Under the pieces are notes generated by a model. It ran no database searches, was not told the DNA's origin, and was given only the letters and a program-made list of their open reading frames with translations. This document shows, one piece after another, positions 23,396 through 34,252 of a stretch of 64,000 nucleotides of DNA. The first letter of the stretch is position 1; every line of letters starts with the position of its first letter. The stretch is from NCBI GenBank assembly GCA_028554755.1, contig JAPTOF010000001.1, positions 198,501-262,500 of the forward strand, given 5' to 3'. Position numbers and translations under genes: made by a program. The DNA comes from Cordia subcordata (Eukaryota > Streptophyta > Magnoliopsida > Boraginales > Cordiaceae).

Positions 23396-24139
23396 GTATA
23401 TATATAATCCGAAAGCGAAACCCTAGACGAGTTACACCTTTCATGTCTCTCTCCCACTCTCTCTTTTCCTGAATAAAAATAAGACAATCAATAAATACAA
23501 AATTATATATCTTGGAATAAAATTTTAACCCTGGACAAGTTTTGGCCCCTGATTTTTGTTTCTATTACAGGTTAGAAACACAAACACCTCACAGAAAGTG
23601 ATACTTCTGAAGATAATGCTGCAAAAGACGAGCGCTTATTAATTTGGTTAACAAACAATGGGAGCCCCAACATAACTAGACTCAATTTATTTAAAACTCA
23701 AGACAGTTTTATGTGAATCATTTTCCTATCTAACTACATGTATATATTTAATTATGATTACTTGGGCATAGAGTAAGTTAAACTCCCACAAAAATTAATG
23801 AAATTGAAAATAATATGAGAACAATTCAGTTAGTTGTTTATCCACCGTAGCATCTATCCACTTCAGAAATGAAAGTCATATAAAAAAAGTAGCATAACTA
23901 AGAGAAGAGAAACTTGCTAACGTTGTCATCACTTGCTTATATATGCGTCGTTGATCTTATATATGTGTCACAGGCTCCTAAAGCCAATATAAAGAGTATT
24001 AGATTAATTGGATTGTGATGATATTACTTAATTTAATGGTTCATGAACGATGGTTTATTTCCTAATATTCACATTATCTTATTTCAATTCTAATATTTTG
24101 GAACAAGGCACAAAAGGTCTTAACCTTTGCTTTCTTTCA

Positions 24140-24620
24140 TGACACGTCTCTTAAAATAAGAGACTTAATGTGGCCCACTTGTCAAATCAAATTATTAAAA
24201 TTATTTTTGGTGAATTAAGGATAATTATTTGAGATAATTATTTTTTGGTGATAAATTCAAAATTGAGACAATTAGTTAAGATAAATAAGTTATTGATAAG
24301 TCCAAATATTGAGATAATTGTTAATCATGAATAAGGATAAATATGTTTTGAGATATAGACAAGCTTTCTTAATGGAAGGAATATATTATGTCAAACTCTT
24401 AAAGTCTATCTACAGGATCCCTAGCCTCATTTGTAAATAGCCTGTGATTACTGTCAAATCAAGATGGCAGAAGTTCCAGACATAGGCCAGAAGGCACCTA
24501 TATCTGAGAGTAGTGAAGTTGTGAGAAATTTATAAGGAGGTGATACTTGAGCAAGAATGGTTGAAGGTAAGTTTGATTTATTTTTTGCTTATTAATTTCT
24601 TTTATCATAATATGTTTACA
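24140..24620 (+). repeat. 5' LTR of a Ty1/copia element
   Basis: This block starts TGACACGTCTC and ends TTTACA. It matches 28997-29467 over most of its length. It is followed within a few bases by a tRNA-Met-type primer binding site. Relative to the 3' LTR it lacks three bases near the start and carries an extra segment around 24232-24280. Confidence 0.85.
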
Positions 24621-24621
24621 T

Positions 24622-24635
24622 AGTGGTATTAGAGC
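24622..24635 (+). other. Primer binding site (tRNA-Met type)
   Basis: agtggtattagagc follows the 5' LTR by one to two bases and resembles the TGGTATCAGAGC primer site of plant copia elements, which pairs with the 3' end of initiator tRNA-Met. One base departs from the usual form. Confidence 0.75.
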
Positions 24636-24670
24636 CTAACTTTAGGCTATCTTGTTCAGTATATTAGTTT

Positions 24671-24985
24671 CTAATCATGTCTCACATCAATTAATGATGT
24701 TTGAGATATGCTTACCTATGGTGATATGACTCACATCATTTAATGATGCTTGAGTCATATATTTATATGGGATGGTAATATGGCTTTCATCAATTAATGA
24801 TGTTTAAGTCATATATTTATATTATAATATGACTTTTGTCAATTAATGATATTTAAGTCATGTATTTACATTTGTTGACGGTATGATTTACATTAATTAA
24901 TGATGTTTAAGTCATATTTTATATGGTGGTAACATGGCTCACATTTGCTAATGGTGTTTGAGACATATTACATGTGGTACTAATA
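24671..24985 (+). repeat. Tandem hairpin repeats in the copia leader, about six copies
   Basis: About six imperfect units of roughly 50-57 bp each contain atatgact(c), a core near caattaatgatg, and (t)aagtcatat. The outer parts of each unit (tatgact and agtcata) are complementary, so each could fold as a small hairpin. The array lies between the primer site and gag, where packaging and translation signals are expected. Confidence 0.7.
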
Positions 24986-25639
24986 TGCATAATAATCAAA
25001 GTTGTACTTAATGCTCTCACTATAATCATATTCCTGTTGAATTTAATAGGGATCAAAACTTATAAAGTGAAGGGATAAAGGATTCATTCCTCTCTTCAAG
25101 GCACCTACTTCAATAAGATAAATGACATATGAATAGCTTTTAGTAATATTTTTATGCAACTATGCCAGTTAGTACCAAAATTGCTGCATTTATTCAAAAA
25201 TTATGAATATTATGCAGCATATTATTATTGTTAATAGACTTTTATTTTAATTTTTTTACTATTGATGTCACTGTTAAAAGGATAATATCAATAGGTTAAA
25301 AGTAGCCAAAGCATCTAAGCCATTGATGTTAGGTAGTCACATATTATTGAAAGACTACATAAAGAGAAATAACATCTACAATTATATTCAGTCTATGGAA
25401 TAATTTACTAAGCCCTACAAGGAGGTGGTTATTTTCATAGACGTAATGGTATAAGATAGTGAATTTACATCAAGAGTGAATACTTCTAGACCTACAGGTA
25501 TGGATTATTTGTCTTTTGATATTTAATTTACTAGTCCTATATCCAGTAAGTTCATATATGCTGTAACCTTTGCCCATAGGAAGGTTTGAATTTACTATTT
25601 GAATTTAACATTGGTTGATTCAAAATTAAATTTTATTCA

Positions 25640-26275
25640 TAGCATGATATGCATGTTTTCTTGGTTATTGCAATTGTTCCTACTACTATTCTTAATGATA
25701 CTTCTCGTATTCCAATTTTGATTCGTGACAACTTTTCTAACTGAAGAGAGAAAATTCTCTTGACTCTTGAGTGCATGGACCTTAACTTGGCGCTTCGTGT
25801 GGACGAACTACCGGTCTCCATGGAAACAAGTTTGTAGGCTAATAAGACTTCATATGAGTGGTGGAAGAGATCCAATCGCTTATGTTTAATGCTCATTAAG
25901 TCTCATATTAGTAAAAGCATTCGAGGATCTATTGCTGACTGTGATAAAGTCAAAGACTTTATGAAAGCTGTTAAGAATCAGTTTGTAAAATCTGATAAGG
26001 CATTGGCTAGCACCTTAATGAAAAAGCTTTCGGGCAAGGAGTTTGACAATTCCAAGAGTGTGCATGAGCACATAATGGAAATGTGGAATGTCGTTGCTCA
26101 ACTAAACTCTTTGAAAGTTGAGTTCTTTGAGCCTATTTTGTCACATTTATTCTTAACTCTCTTTCTAATGAATATGGACCATTTAAGATCTCTTATAACA
26201 AACATAAAGAAAATTGGTCTGTTAATGAGCTTTTATCTATGTGTGTTTTTAAAAGGAAAAGAGGTTGAATCATGA
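25640..26275 (+). pseudogene. Copia gag remnant
   Basis: The frame from 25889 gives a UBN2/gag-polypeptide-like stretch (SDKALASTLMKKLSGKEFDN, then VHEHIMEMWNVVAQLNSL) typical of copia capsid. An upstream out-of-frame piece near 25680-25830 reads RIPILIRDNFSN and LNLALRVDELP, typical gag N-terminal text. Internal stops and a frame change separate them. No zinc knuckle was recognised. Confidence 0.75.
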
Positions 26276-26599
26276 AAAGCTGGAAAGTGTCCATTTAGAG
26301 ACTTGTACAAAAGGAAATCGCAAAAAAGACAAATATGTTCTCAAAGTGTAGAAAGATGGAGAAACACACATAAAGCATAAAGGAAAAGGCACAAAGGACT
26401 TCTTGAAATACAAGAAATGGCTCGAAAATAAAGGTACATATGTCTCTTTTGTATGTTTGCAATCTCTTTTGGTTGATACTCCTAATAATACATGGTGGAT
26501 TGATTCTAGATATACAATCCATATTGATATTACCTTACAGGGCTTCCAAAATCTTAAGAAACCCAAAAGGAAGTGAACAATGCATCTATTCAGGGAATT

Positions 26600-27870
26600 G
26601 GATGCTTTTGTAGGAAGAAGCTGTGGGAACATTTAAAATGGTTTTGAAAATTGGATATGTTTTAGATTTATATGATTGGTTTTACATTCCAAGCTTTTCT
26701 AGAAATCTAGCTTCTGTTTCCAAACTTACTAAAGTTGGTTTTAGATTTAATTTCCATGGCTCTATTTTTTAAATATTCAAAAATAATTATTTCATTAGTT
26801 TTGGAAATTTAATTGATAATCTATATAAACTTTCATTATATCCCTCATATGAGTGTAGTCTTTTCACTACACATGAGGATATTGTAGTAAAAGGAGTGTC
26901 GTCAATGAAAACTCCTCTAAGTTGTGGCACAAGAGAATGGGACATATCTCTATGGAAAGAATCAAAAGATTAGTAAATGATGGAGTATTACAAGCTCTTG
27001 ATTTTATTGATTTTGATTCTTGTGTTGGTTGCATAAAGGGTAAGCAAACCAACAAGTCCACTAAAGGAGCTAAGAGAAGTAACGAGATACTTGAGATTAT
27101 ACATATAGACATGTGAGGACCCTCTCCTACTCCTTGCATGAATGGACAAAAATATTTTGTCTTATTCATTGATGACCATACAATATATATACATACATAT
27201 ATATATATATATATATATCTTTTGTTTGATAAATATGAGTCTTTGGATTCGTTTAAGGTATTTAAAACAAAAGTAGAGAAACAAAAGGATAAGAAAATAA
27301 AAAATTGTAAGGTTAGATAGAGGTGGAGAATATTATGAGAGCTATACTGAAATGGGTCAAATGTCTGGTCCATTTGCAAAGTTCTTTCAGGAAGAAGGCA
27401 TTATTGCACAATATACAAAACCTGGAACACCTTAATGAAATAAGGCGACTGAAAAAAGGAGCTACACAATTATGGACATGGTAAGAAGCACTATGAGTAA
27501 TTTTAATCTTTCTTTGACATGGTAAGAAGCATAATGAGTAATTTTAATCTTCCTTTGAGTTTATGAAATGGATGTAAACCTAGTTTAAGACATTTGCATA
27601 TTTGGGGTTGTCCAGTAGAAGTTGAGGTTTATAACTCGAACATAAGGAAGTTGGACCCTAGAACAGTTAGTGAATTCTTCATTGGCTATGCAATAAACTC
27701 AAAGGGGTTTAGATGTTATTCTCCTTTGCACACTCTAAGAATTGTTGAAGCTAGAAATCTTGTTGAAGTTAGAAATGCTAAGTTCCTTGAGGACCTTGAG
27801 ATTACTGGGAGTGATATTCCTCAAAAGATTAATCTTGAGGAAAATAAGGAGATCTTTGTGCCTTAAGCTG
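26600..27870 (+). pseudogene. Copia integrase region remnant
   Basis: The GAG-pre-integrase motif is visible at 26922-27115 (LWHKRMGHISMERIKRL ... CVGCIKGKQTNKS), followed by the start of the integrase core (GQKYFVLFIDDHT). A (TA)n microsatellite at 27181-27220 then replaces the residues after the DDHT motif. After further stops, the C-terminal integrase flank resumes at 27594-27866 (LDPRTVSEFFIGYAINSKGFR). The integrase is non-functional. Confidence 0.8.
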
Positions 27871-28109
27871 GAGGTCCTGCAGAAGATTCTGAAGCACAAT
27901 CAAATCAAGAAACTCCACAAGAGGAATAAATTGCCACTGAGTCTACTATCCAAAATAATCCAAGTATACAAGATGTTGTAGGGTTAAGAAGGTCTACAAG
28001 AACAAAGAAAACTGCTATTTCTAGCGATTTTGTTGTATATCTACAAAAGTTTGATCTTGATATTGCACTCATAGAAGATCTTACTTCATCTTCACAAGCC
28101 ATGAGTGGG

Positions 28110-28650
28110 GAAAAGTTTACATTATGGTACAATACCATGAAAGAAGAGATGGAATATGTGGTTAAGAATTAAGTCTGGGATCTAGTTCAATTACCTAAAA
28201 GGGCAACAACATTGGTTGTAAATTGGTCTGTAAGACCAAAAGGGATGCCTACGGCAAGATTGAACAATATAAGGCTAGACTTGTAGCCAAAGGTTTTACT
28301 CAAAAGGAAGGCATTAATTATCATGAGACATTTTCTTTAGTTTTTAAGAAGGATTCTTTTCAAATATTTATGGCTTTAGTAACTCATTTTGACTTAGAAA
28401 GTTGTTGATTCAATATCAAGGCCAATAAAGATATACTATGACAACTCAGTTGTAGTTTTTTTTTTAGAAATGATAAAAGTAGGAGTCGCAACAAGCATAT
28501 CGATATTAAATACCTTATTGTGAGAGACCATGTTAAGAAGCATGAGGTGGATATCCAACATATTAGTATTGAGCTAATGATTGCATATCCCATGACTAAA
28601 GGATTGCCGGCTAAACAGTATAAGAGTCATGTGGATTATATGGGACTTGT
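28110..28650 (+). pseudogene. Copia reverse transcriptase and RNase H remnant
   Basis: The frame 28223-28408 carries the RVT_2 beginning (YKARLVAKGFTQKEGINYHE). The text then jumps to the tail of RNase H (VDIQHISIELMIAYPMTKGL), so most of the reverse transcriptase catalytic core and RNase H has been deleted near 28410-28440. Confidence 0.8.
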
Positions 28651-28996
28651 TAGTTCATAATTGAGTTTATTGTTACTTTTTAATATATTTACATGTCCAC
28701 ATTATTTAGTCTTTTATAATGACATGTTTTTGTGCACATAAAGTATATGTCATGTATAAGTAGGGATCTTGAAGAGCTTATAAGGATATCACTTATAAAG
28801 TACCCATTTGAAGAGAATCATGCATGTAACACATGGAAGGCAGTATTCAATATTAAAGGATATAACCGTTACGGTTCATATATTGAAGCTCTTTGTTGGA
28901 GTGTGAGTGTACCATGATTAGACTCTTTTGGACATAATTAAGTTGTTTGTCATCAATTTAACCATTTGATTTTGTCGTGTGGGCCAAGTGGGAGAA

Positions 28997-29467
28997 TGTA
29001 AACACGTCTCTTAAAATAAGAGACTTATTGTGGCCCACTTGTCAAATCAAATTATTAAAATTGTTTTTGGTGAATTAACGATAATTATCTGAGATTATTA
29101 TCTAAGATAAATATGTTATTGATAAGTCCAAATATTAAGATAATTATTAATCATGGATAGAGATAATCTTCCTTGATGGGAGGAAAAGATTATGTCAAAC
29201 TCTTGAAGCCTGTCTAAAGGGTCCACAATCTAGTCCATAAATAGAAGTTTTTGATATAGGCCAAAAGACACCTATATTTGAGAGTAGTGAAATTGTGAGA
29301 AATTCATAAGCAGGTGATTAGGCTAGAAGACACCTATATTTGAGAGTAGTAAAGTTGTGAGAAAATTGTGAGAAATTGATAAAGAGGTGATACTTGGGCA
29401 ATAAAGGCTGGAGGTAAGTTTGATTTATTTTTCGCTTAGTAATTTCTTTTATCGTAATATACTTATA
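28997..29467 (+). repeat. 3' LTR of the Ty1/copia element
   Basis: It begins TGTAAACACGTCTC after the purine tract and parallels the 5' LTR to a TATACTTATA end at about 29467. It holds an internal duplication around a-gacacctatatttgagag (copies near 29265 and 29326) that the 5' LTR lacks. The terminal CA has mutated to TA. Confidence 0.82.
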
Positions 29468-29642
29468 CTCAAGTGTATTCAACTTTTCGGCCGAAAAAAC
29501 TAAGAAGAGAAAGACCAACCTCCAAAGAATATTCTTTGCATTGTATTGAAATGTAAATTTAATTTGTCTACGGAATGACTTGTGAAAAAAGTATATGAAG
29601 TCGAAAATGCAAAAAAGAAAAATCTATGGTGGAAATGTATAA

Positions 29643-30767
29643 TCACAAGTGGCAAGCTGCCAAATTAAAAGCCACCAAGACCAAAAAAAGGGTCAACTTT
29701 GAGGATCTCCTTCTTCCAAAAGCCATCATATCCCGACTGGATGACCTATCAGACTCGAAGAGAGCAGTATAGCTGAAATTTGGGTTTGACCCATACAAGG
29801 CTTGGACCCCTTCCACGTCATCAATCCTGAGGTCCACTTTCTTAGTCCGAGGACTTAAACTTGGGTACATGACCGCTTCCTGAACCGAGGAATGAGCCAA
29901 CCCAAGTATATGTCCAATCTCATGGGTCACCACTGATTCCAAATCAACTGCCTTGTCTGACTTCTCTTTCTCGAAGTCAACGGCCCATGTTTCTGCTCCG
30001 TCCAGATGGAACCTCCCGTTTTCTGGCGAGAAGGCATGTGCTAACACACCTAGCTTCCCATCGAACGGCTCCCCGTCGCCATGATCCCCCCGATAAAATC
30101 CGATTTTGATGTCCGCCGTCGAGTACGACTCCGCCTCCGTGAAGTTCACCGGAATTACAGCCGACCACCGGGAAAAAGCGCGTTCGAAAACCGATTTTAT
30201 CTCAGACATGCTTATGTAATCAATCATGTGTGTAGGTGAAAACGCATAGGTTAGTATCATAGGAGATGATGATCGAGTCCACCTTGGTTCGCCGTAAAAG
30301 TAAGCGTAGTGTTTTGTGAAATGTAAGTGGTGAGCTGTGTCACTAACACCACACCGAGGGGACATGATTGTTTGCATGGTAATAGAATCCAGTTTTCCAG
30401 TAACCGGCAAACCCAGCTTCTTCTGATACGTGAGCAACGCAGTTTCGAGGTTTTCATCGAACAAATCACTCAACTTCTCCTCTGGAATAGAAAGGTAGCC
30501 GAAACGCTGGAAGTACTTCTTCAGCTCCGACATGCCGTTGATTTTGCTGCCCTTCTCGGCATCGACGAACCTTAAAAAATTATGCCAGGTGTTGTTTTCC
30601 ACGTCGACGGTTAATTCAGTTAAAGGGTCGTGGTCGTGGTCGTGGTCATGGTCGTGATCGTGGTCGTGGTCTGCAAACACGTTTCTGGCGGGAAAGCTAC
30701 AAGGAAGAAAGAAGAGGATAAAGAAGAAGCTGGCGTAGATGTTCGAATAACTGAAAAACGGTAACAT
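29643..30767 (-). CDS. Matrix metalloproteinase (metalloendoproteinase 1-like), 374 aa
   Basis: A secreted or GPI-anchored zinc metalloproteinase of the plant MMP family (M10A), acting at the cell surface or apoplast. Residues 1-32 form a signal peptide. An eight-unit His-Asp run follows at about 34-47. The peptidoglycan-binding-like propeptide spans about 60-140 and ends in the cysteine switch PRCGVSD (137-143). The catalytic domain spans about 155-330, with zinc site HEIGHILGLAH (282-292) and Met-turn Met300. A hydrophobic C-terminus after residue 357 suggests a GPI signal. No intron, as usual for plant MMPs; all catalytic residues are present, so activity is expected. A TATA-like ttataaag lies about 75 bp upstream on the minus strand (30842-30849). 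The recalled Arabidopsis relative in the syntenic block is At1-MMP (At4g16640). Confidence 0.95.
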   Translation of the reverse strand: MLPFFSYSNIYASFFFILFFLPCSFPARNVFADHDHDHDHDHDHDHDPLTELTVDVENNTWHNFLRFVDAEKGSKINGMSELKKYFQRFGYLSIPEEKLSDLFDENLETALLTYQKKLGLPVTGKLDSITMQTIMSPRCGVSDTAHHLHFTKHYAYFYGEPRWTRSSSPMILTYAFSPTHMIDYISMSEIKSVFERAFSRWSAVIPVNFTEAESYSTADIKIGFYRGDHGDGEPFDGKLGVLAHAFSPENGRFHLDGAETWAVDFEKEKSDKAVDLESVVTHEIGHILGLAHSSVQEAVMYPSLSPRTKKVDLRIDDVEGVQALYGSNPNFSYTALFESDRSSSRDMMAFGRRRSSKLTLFLVLVAFNLAACHL

Positions 30768-31184
30768 GGTTGGTTAGATTGAAACTAATAATTGGAGGCT
30801 CAGCTTGGCTTTTAGGATTGCAATTGTATTCGAGAGGATGCTTTATAACTAAGAAAATGTAACGTACCTATATATATACGTATAAATATATATACCTGTC
30901 TTCTTTACGTATGCCCATATATCCATAGGTATATTTCGTGCCGATAAATAAATATAATAAAATATAGGACATGATGAACGATAAGATCGATGAACAAGAA
31001 AATGAACAGAAAGTTAGGAACATTCTTCCTTGTTCTGCTTTTCCTACACTTTGAGATTCTAAAGTACTGAAAGGATGCTATGGTGGGTAAACAACTGATT
31101 TCTAATTAATTTCTTATTCAGCTTTAATATGGAAGCTAGCTTTTATTAATTAATTACATTAGGGGATGTATAATCATTTATAGG

Positions 31185-31222
<38 letters not shown>

Positions 31223-32075
31223 CATATGCATGAGAAAGTGATTTTAGTCGCACCACTTGATGAGTTCAAACATCTTGCTGAATTTAGTTGGAGCTGTGAT
31301 CATTGTTTGTTGACCAAATTAATTAACTCACTTTAGCATTATCTTCAGAAATATCACTTTCCGTGGTGGTTGTATGTGGTTTTGACGTGAACAAAAGCAA
31401 TTTAGATGACCATTAAACACGTCGCATTGACCCCATATTTCACGATGATGGTGTGAATTAACATTTTTGGACTCTTGAATTTCAGAAATTAAGCACGACC
31501 CTCATCTTGCCTACAAAGCTAGCTCTAGCTGGAGGTTCTAATAGCAAAATTCTTTCTTTTCTTGATGCAGAAGAATAAAAGATAAATAAATGAAAAAACA
31601 CAGAGGGAACTGCCCGTAGCTTGGAAAAAAATATATAATAATATTCTATTGGTATGTTTTAAACATCGAAATTTGGTCTTTAATTTGTTGTTATTAAATA
31701 TATTACAATGCAAGAAGCATAGCCTGGGTTAAGGTTGATCTTGAAAGATGACGTTAAGAAAAACAAATATAGCATATTTGCATTCTATTAGGCGTATGGA
31801 TTCTGAGTTTAAGTTTTGGTAAAAAAAAAAAAAAAAAGGAAAAAGAGAGAGATTGAGAGAGAAACATGATGATACACATAATTTGTTTAAGATTTCGCTT
31901 TCAAAATTATTATAAAGACGCAAGTCGATTGAAATAATACAAGTAAAAGAGTTTATTATGAAAAATGGATACATTTCTAACTCCAAATTTTTAATTTGCT
32001 TACCAGGGGACCTCAGGCCTTGTTATATTTCCGAGTCAAAAATAATTAGTTGATGTTCAGTTACAATGTTGTGTG

Positions 32076-32143
32076 ATTTGGCAGCCAACACTGGAGCTTG
32101 TAAGAGCATGCCTCGTCATTTTCATGCCCTTTGTCAGCATCTC
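32076..32143 (-). other. Motif shared with 23108-23183 (inverted)
   Basis: The reverse complement begins gagatgctgacaaaggg and ends gttggctgccaaat, as at 23108-23183, with an unlike, 8-bp-shorter middle. It lies about 1.3 kb upstream of the metalloproteinase start. Confidence 0.5.
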
Positions 32144-32315
32144 CCCCTCGTGAGTATCACTTAGCCGCTGGCCTGCTGATGTAGATTCTTCTCGAGTGTG
32201 AAAAGACCACAAAAAAAAAAAATACAATCAAGTTTCAGAAAAGTCTTGCTCTTTTTCTTCAAAACCAAAAGAAATTGAAGTTGAGAACAAAAAGCAATGA
32301 AGCTATTTAGAGGGT

Positions 32316-32785
32316 GTTTGAATTAGCTTATAAAAAAGTTACTTAAAGCACTTTTAGTTTTAAGTGGCTTTTTTTTATTGTCAACTTTAAGTAGTTACGT
32401 GTTTGAATAAAAGTTATAGTTATAAAAATAAGTATTTACATATTTGATTAATGTGGACTAAAAAGTAAGTTATATAGTTAAAATAACTATTAAGGACATT
32501 AAAATATAATTTAAAAAGATAAGTATAAGATAAAAGAGAAAAGATATTTTAGTAATAAAAATAAAAAGGTAAGGATAAGATAGTAAATGATTTGGTCAAA
32601 CTTACTTTTTTTCAACGTGCTTAAAGCCATAAAAAGTAAAAGTTGGGGTTGGGGAGCTTTTTATTTTCTACTTAAAGCTACTTAAAAAAAACACATTTTT
32701 AATTAAAACAAACACTTCTATTAACTTAAATTAGACTTTAAGTAAAATTGACCAGAAAAAAAAGCCAAACCAAACACCCTCTTAG
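32316..32785. mobile_element. hAT-like MITE, about 470 bp
   Basis: Inverted ends read tagagggtgtttgaattagc on the left and, as reverse complement of the right end, taagagggtgtttggtttgg. The interior is AT-rich and noncoding, with subterminal aagc-acttttag(t) copies in both orientations. No transposase. Target duplication unclear. Confidence 0.65.
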
Positions 32786-33159
32786 ACGATCAAAGATAGT
32801 ATCAAATTGTAATATTGAATGACGTGAAGAGGGAGGGGGGGGGTGGGTGGGATTAGTGATTGTTATCAGAAGTTAGTTAATCAGCTGTTTGATCTCTCCT
32901 CTCAGACCCAATCTTTGATAAACATCCTGGGTTGAGTTGGGCCCCCCTTTTTTGCTTTTCTAGTCGGGCCCACACCTGCCCAGTTGGATGCTTGTCAAGG
33001 ATTTTGACCAATTGACTATTACAAAAATATCTTTACAAAAATTAGCAATTGCATTTTGCTCTTTCCCTTCCCTGCCCTACGGCCCTACCCCATCGCTTAC
33101 TCCAAACGAAAGAAAGAAAGAAAAAGAAAAAAAAAAAAAGGAAAAAGACTTTTATTTTT

Positions 33160-33272
33160 CACACCTCTTTTTCAACTCACTTAGCTCCCTTTATTATTTC
33201 ACACCAAAATTGTTTTCACACCTCTTTTTCAACTTTCACTTAGCTCTCTTTATTATTTCACACACAAATTAT
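33160..33272 (+). repeat. 57-bp tandem duplication
   Basis: Two adjacent copies starting at about 33160 and 33217 share cacacctctttttcaact and ctttattatttcacac. The sequence is pyrimidine-rich and noncoding. Confidence 0.75.
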
Positions 33273-34178
33273 TTGATGCAAGGAGAATCTAATACACATT
33301 TTGAAACAACCCATACCCAACTACTAATCTATCACTCTATTGATCTTAATTAATAGGTTCAAAATGCGTAAATTCATGATGACAATAATAGTAAACTCAA
33401 GCTATTATAAAGTGCACACAGATCTCACACAAAATCGATGTGTGAGAGCGTTACAAATTTTAATTCAAGATGCTTTCATTGGCTACAAATTTATACCTTC
33501 ATTCCTTTATTTTTTTATGTGTCATTATAATTATCTTGATTTTGGTATTATTCCATATTGATTTGTTTTATTTGCTAAGTATTTTATTTAATTATTTGTT
33601 TAATTTTGTTATTTGCTTAAATTTTATTTCATAACTAATTTGTTATGGTATTTTTGCCCTAAAGGCAATCTACATCACATAAAAATTAAAAAAAAAAATC
33701 TAACCATGGTGCATCTTATAATTTTGAAGAAATCAAGATGATTCCCGGAGCAAATAGACAAATAGAACTAGATGAACAAAACTCTATTAAAAGTTTACTT
33801 CTTGAATCTCAAGCTATAAATTTAGAATTTGAAGATATGTCTTCAATTACTAATAAAAACTAATATTGAAAAGAAGAAAAGCTAAGTTTGAGAATCTTTG
33901 AAAAAAAATTTCTGCTAAATATTTAGTAATATGCAAAAAATATAGTGCAGCCTATGATTTTGAAAATGATAAAAATGATGGAGAAATTTAATGAGCTTCA
34001 ATTTCTTTAAAACTAATCTAAATATTTATTAAAAACTGCTCTTTTCTATTAAAAGATATATTTTATTTTATAAGAGAATATATATAAATAAATATATATA
34101 TATTATTTTCTAATATATTAGAAAAAAATGTATTTTATCCAATTCCACCATTCCCATTTCTATAATAAAATAAGGTCT

Positions 34179-34193
34179 AAAACCCTGAACCCT
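34179..34193 (+). promoter_or_regulatory. Telo-box-like repeats before the NFD6-like start
   Basis: aaaaccctgaaccct, about 60 bp upstream of the ATG at 34253, resembles the telo-box AAACCCTAA common near start sites of plant genes for ribosomal and mitochondrial proteins. Function inferred from motif only. Confidence 0.3.
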
Positions 34194-34252
34194 GCCTTGT
34201 CATAATTGTCTGCAGAAAACCTCTCATTTTGCTCTCAGATCTCATCTTGGCA

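Larger units (their letters stand above)
19730..24139. other. Repeat-rich intergenic region
   Basis: No credible gene was seen. The first part is the 5' flank of the minus-strand fucosyltransferase gene. It contains (GT)n near 19814, (TA)n runs near 20821, 21493, 22932 and 23360, a (GTA)n run near 21829-21848, a 51-bp minisatellite at 22330, poly(A) near 22527-22550, and a possible inverted-ended element at 20779-21345. Confidence 0.55.
24140..29467 (+). mobile_element. Decayed Ty1/copia LTR retrotransposon
   Basis: The 5.3-kb element has two diverged LTRs, a primer binding site, ordered copia remnants (gag, integrase, reverse transcriptase, RNase H tail) and a purine-rich stretch (aagtgggagaatg) directly before the 3' LTR. 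Reading frames are broken by many stops and shifts, and much of the reverse transcriptase and RNase H is missing, so it is not autonomous. LTR divergence implies an old insertion. The 5-bp flanks (tttca and ctcaa) do not form a clean target duplication. It lies between the fucosyltransferase and metalloproteinase genes, and its 3' edge is only about 175 bp from the metalloproteinase stop codon. Confidence 0.88.
30768..34252. other. Intergenic region with MITE-like repeats
   Basis: Divergent spacer between the metalloproteinase gene (minus) and the small mitochondrial-protein gene (plus). It holds a (TA)n run near 31186-31220, a shared motif at 32076, a hAT-like MITE at 32316-32785, a 57-bp tandem repeat at 33160 and a possible decayed coding fragment near 33660-33990 with many stops. 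No intact gene seen. Confidence 0.55.

Noticed and set aside
24135..29472. Target-site duplication for the copia element
   Set aside because: The flanks tttca and ctcaa do not match at the inferred ends, and the 3' terminal bases have mutated. No claim is made.
29977..30575. Other-frame ORFs across the metalloproteinase
   Set aside because: They are shadows of the 374-aa coding frame, which carries all catalytic motifs.
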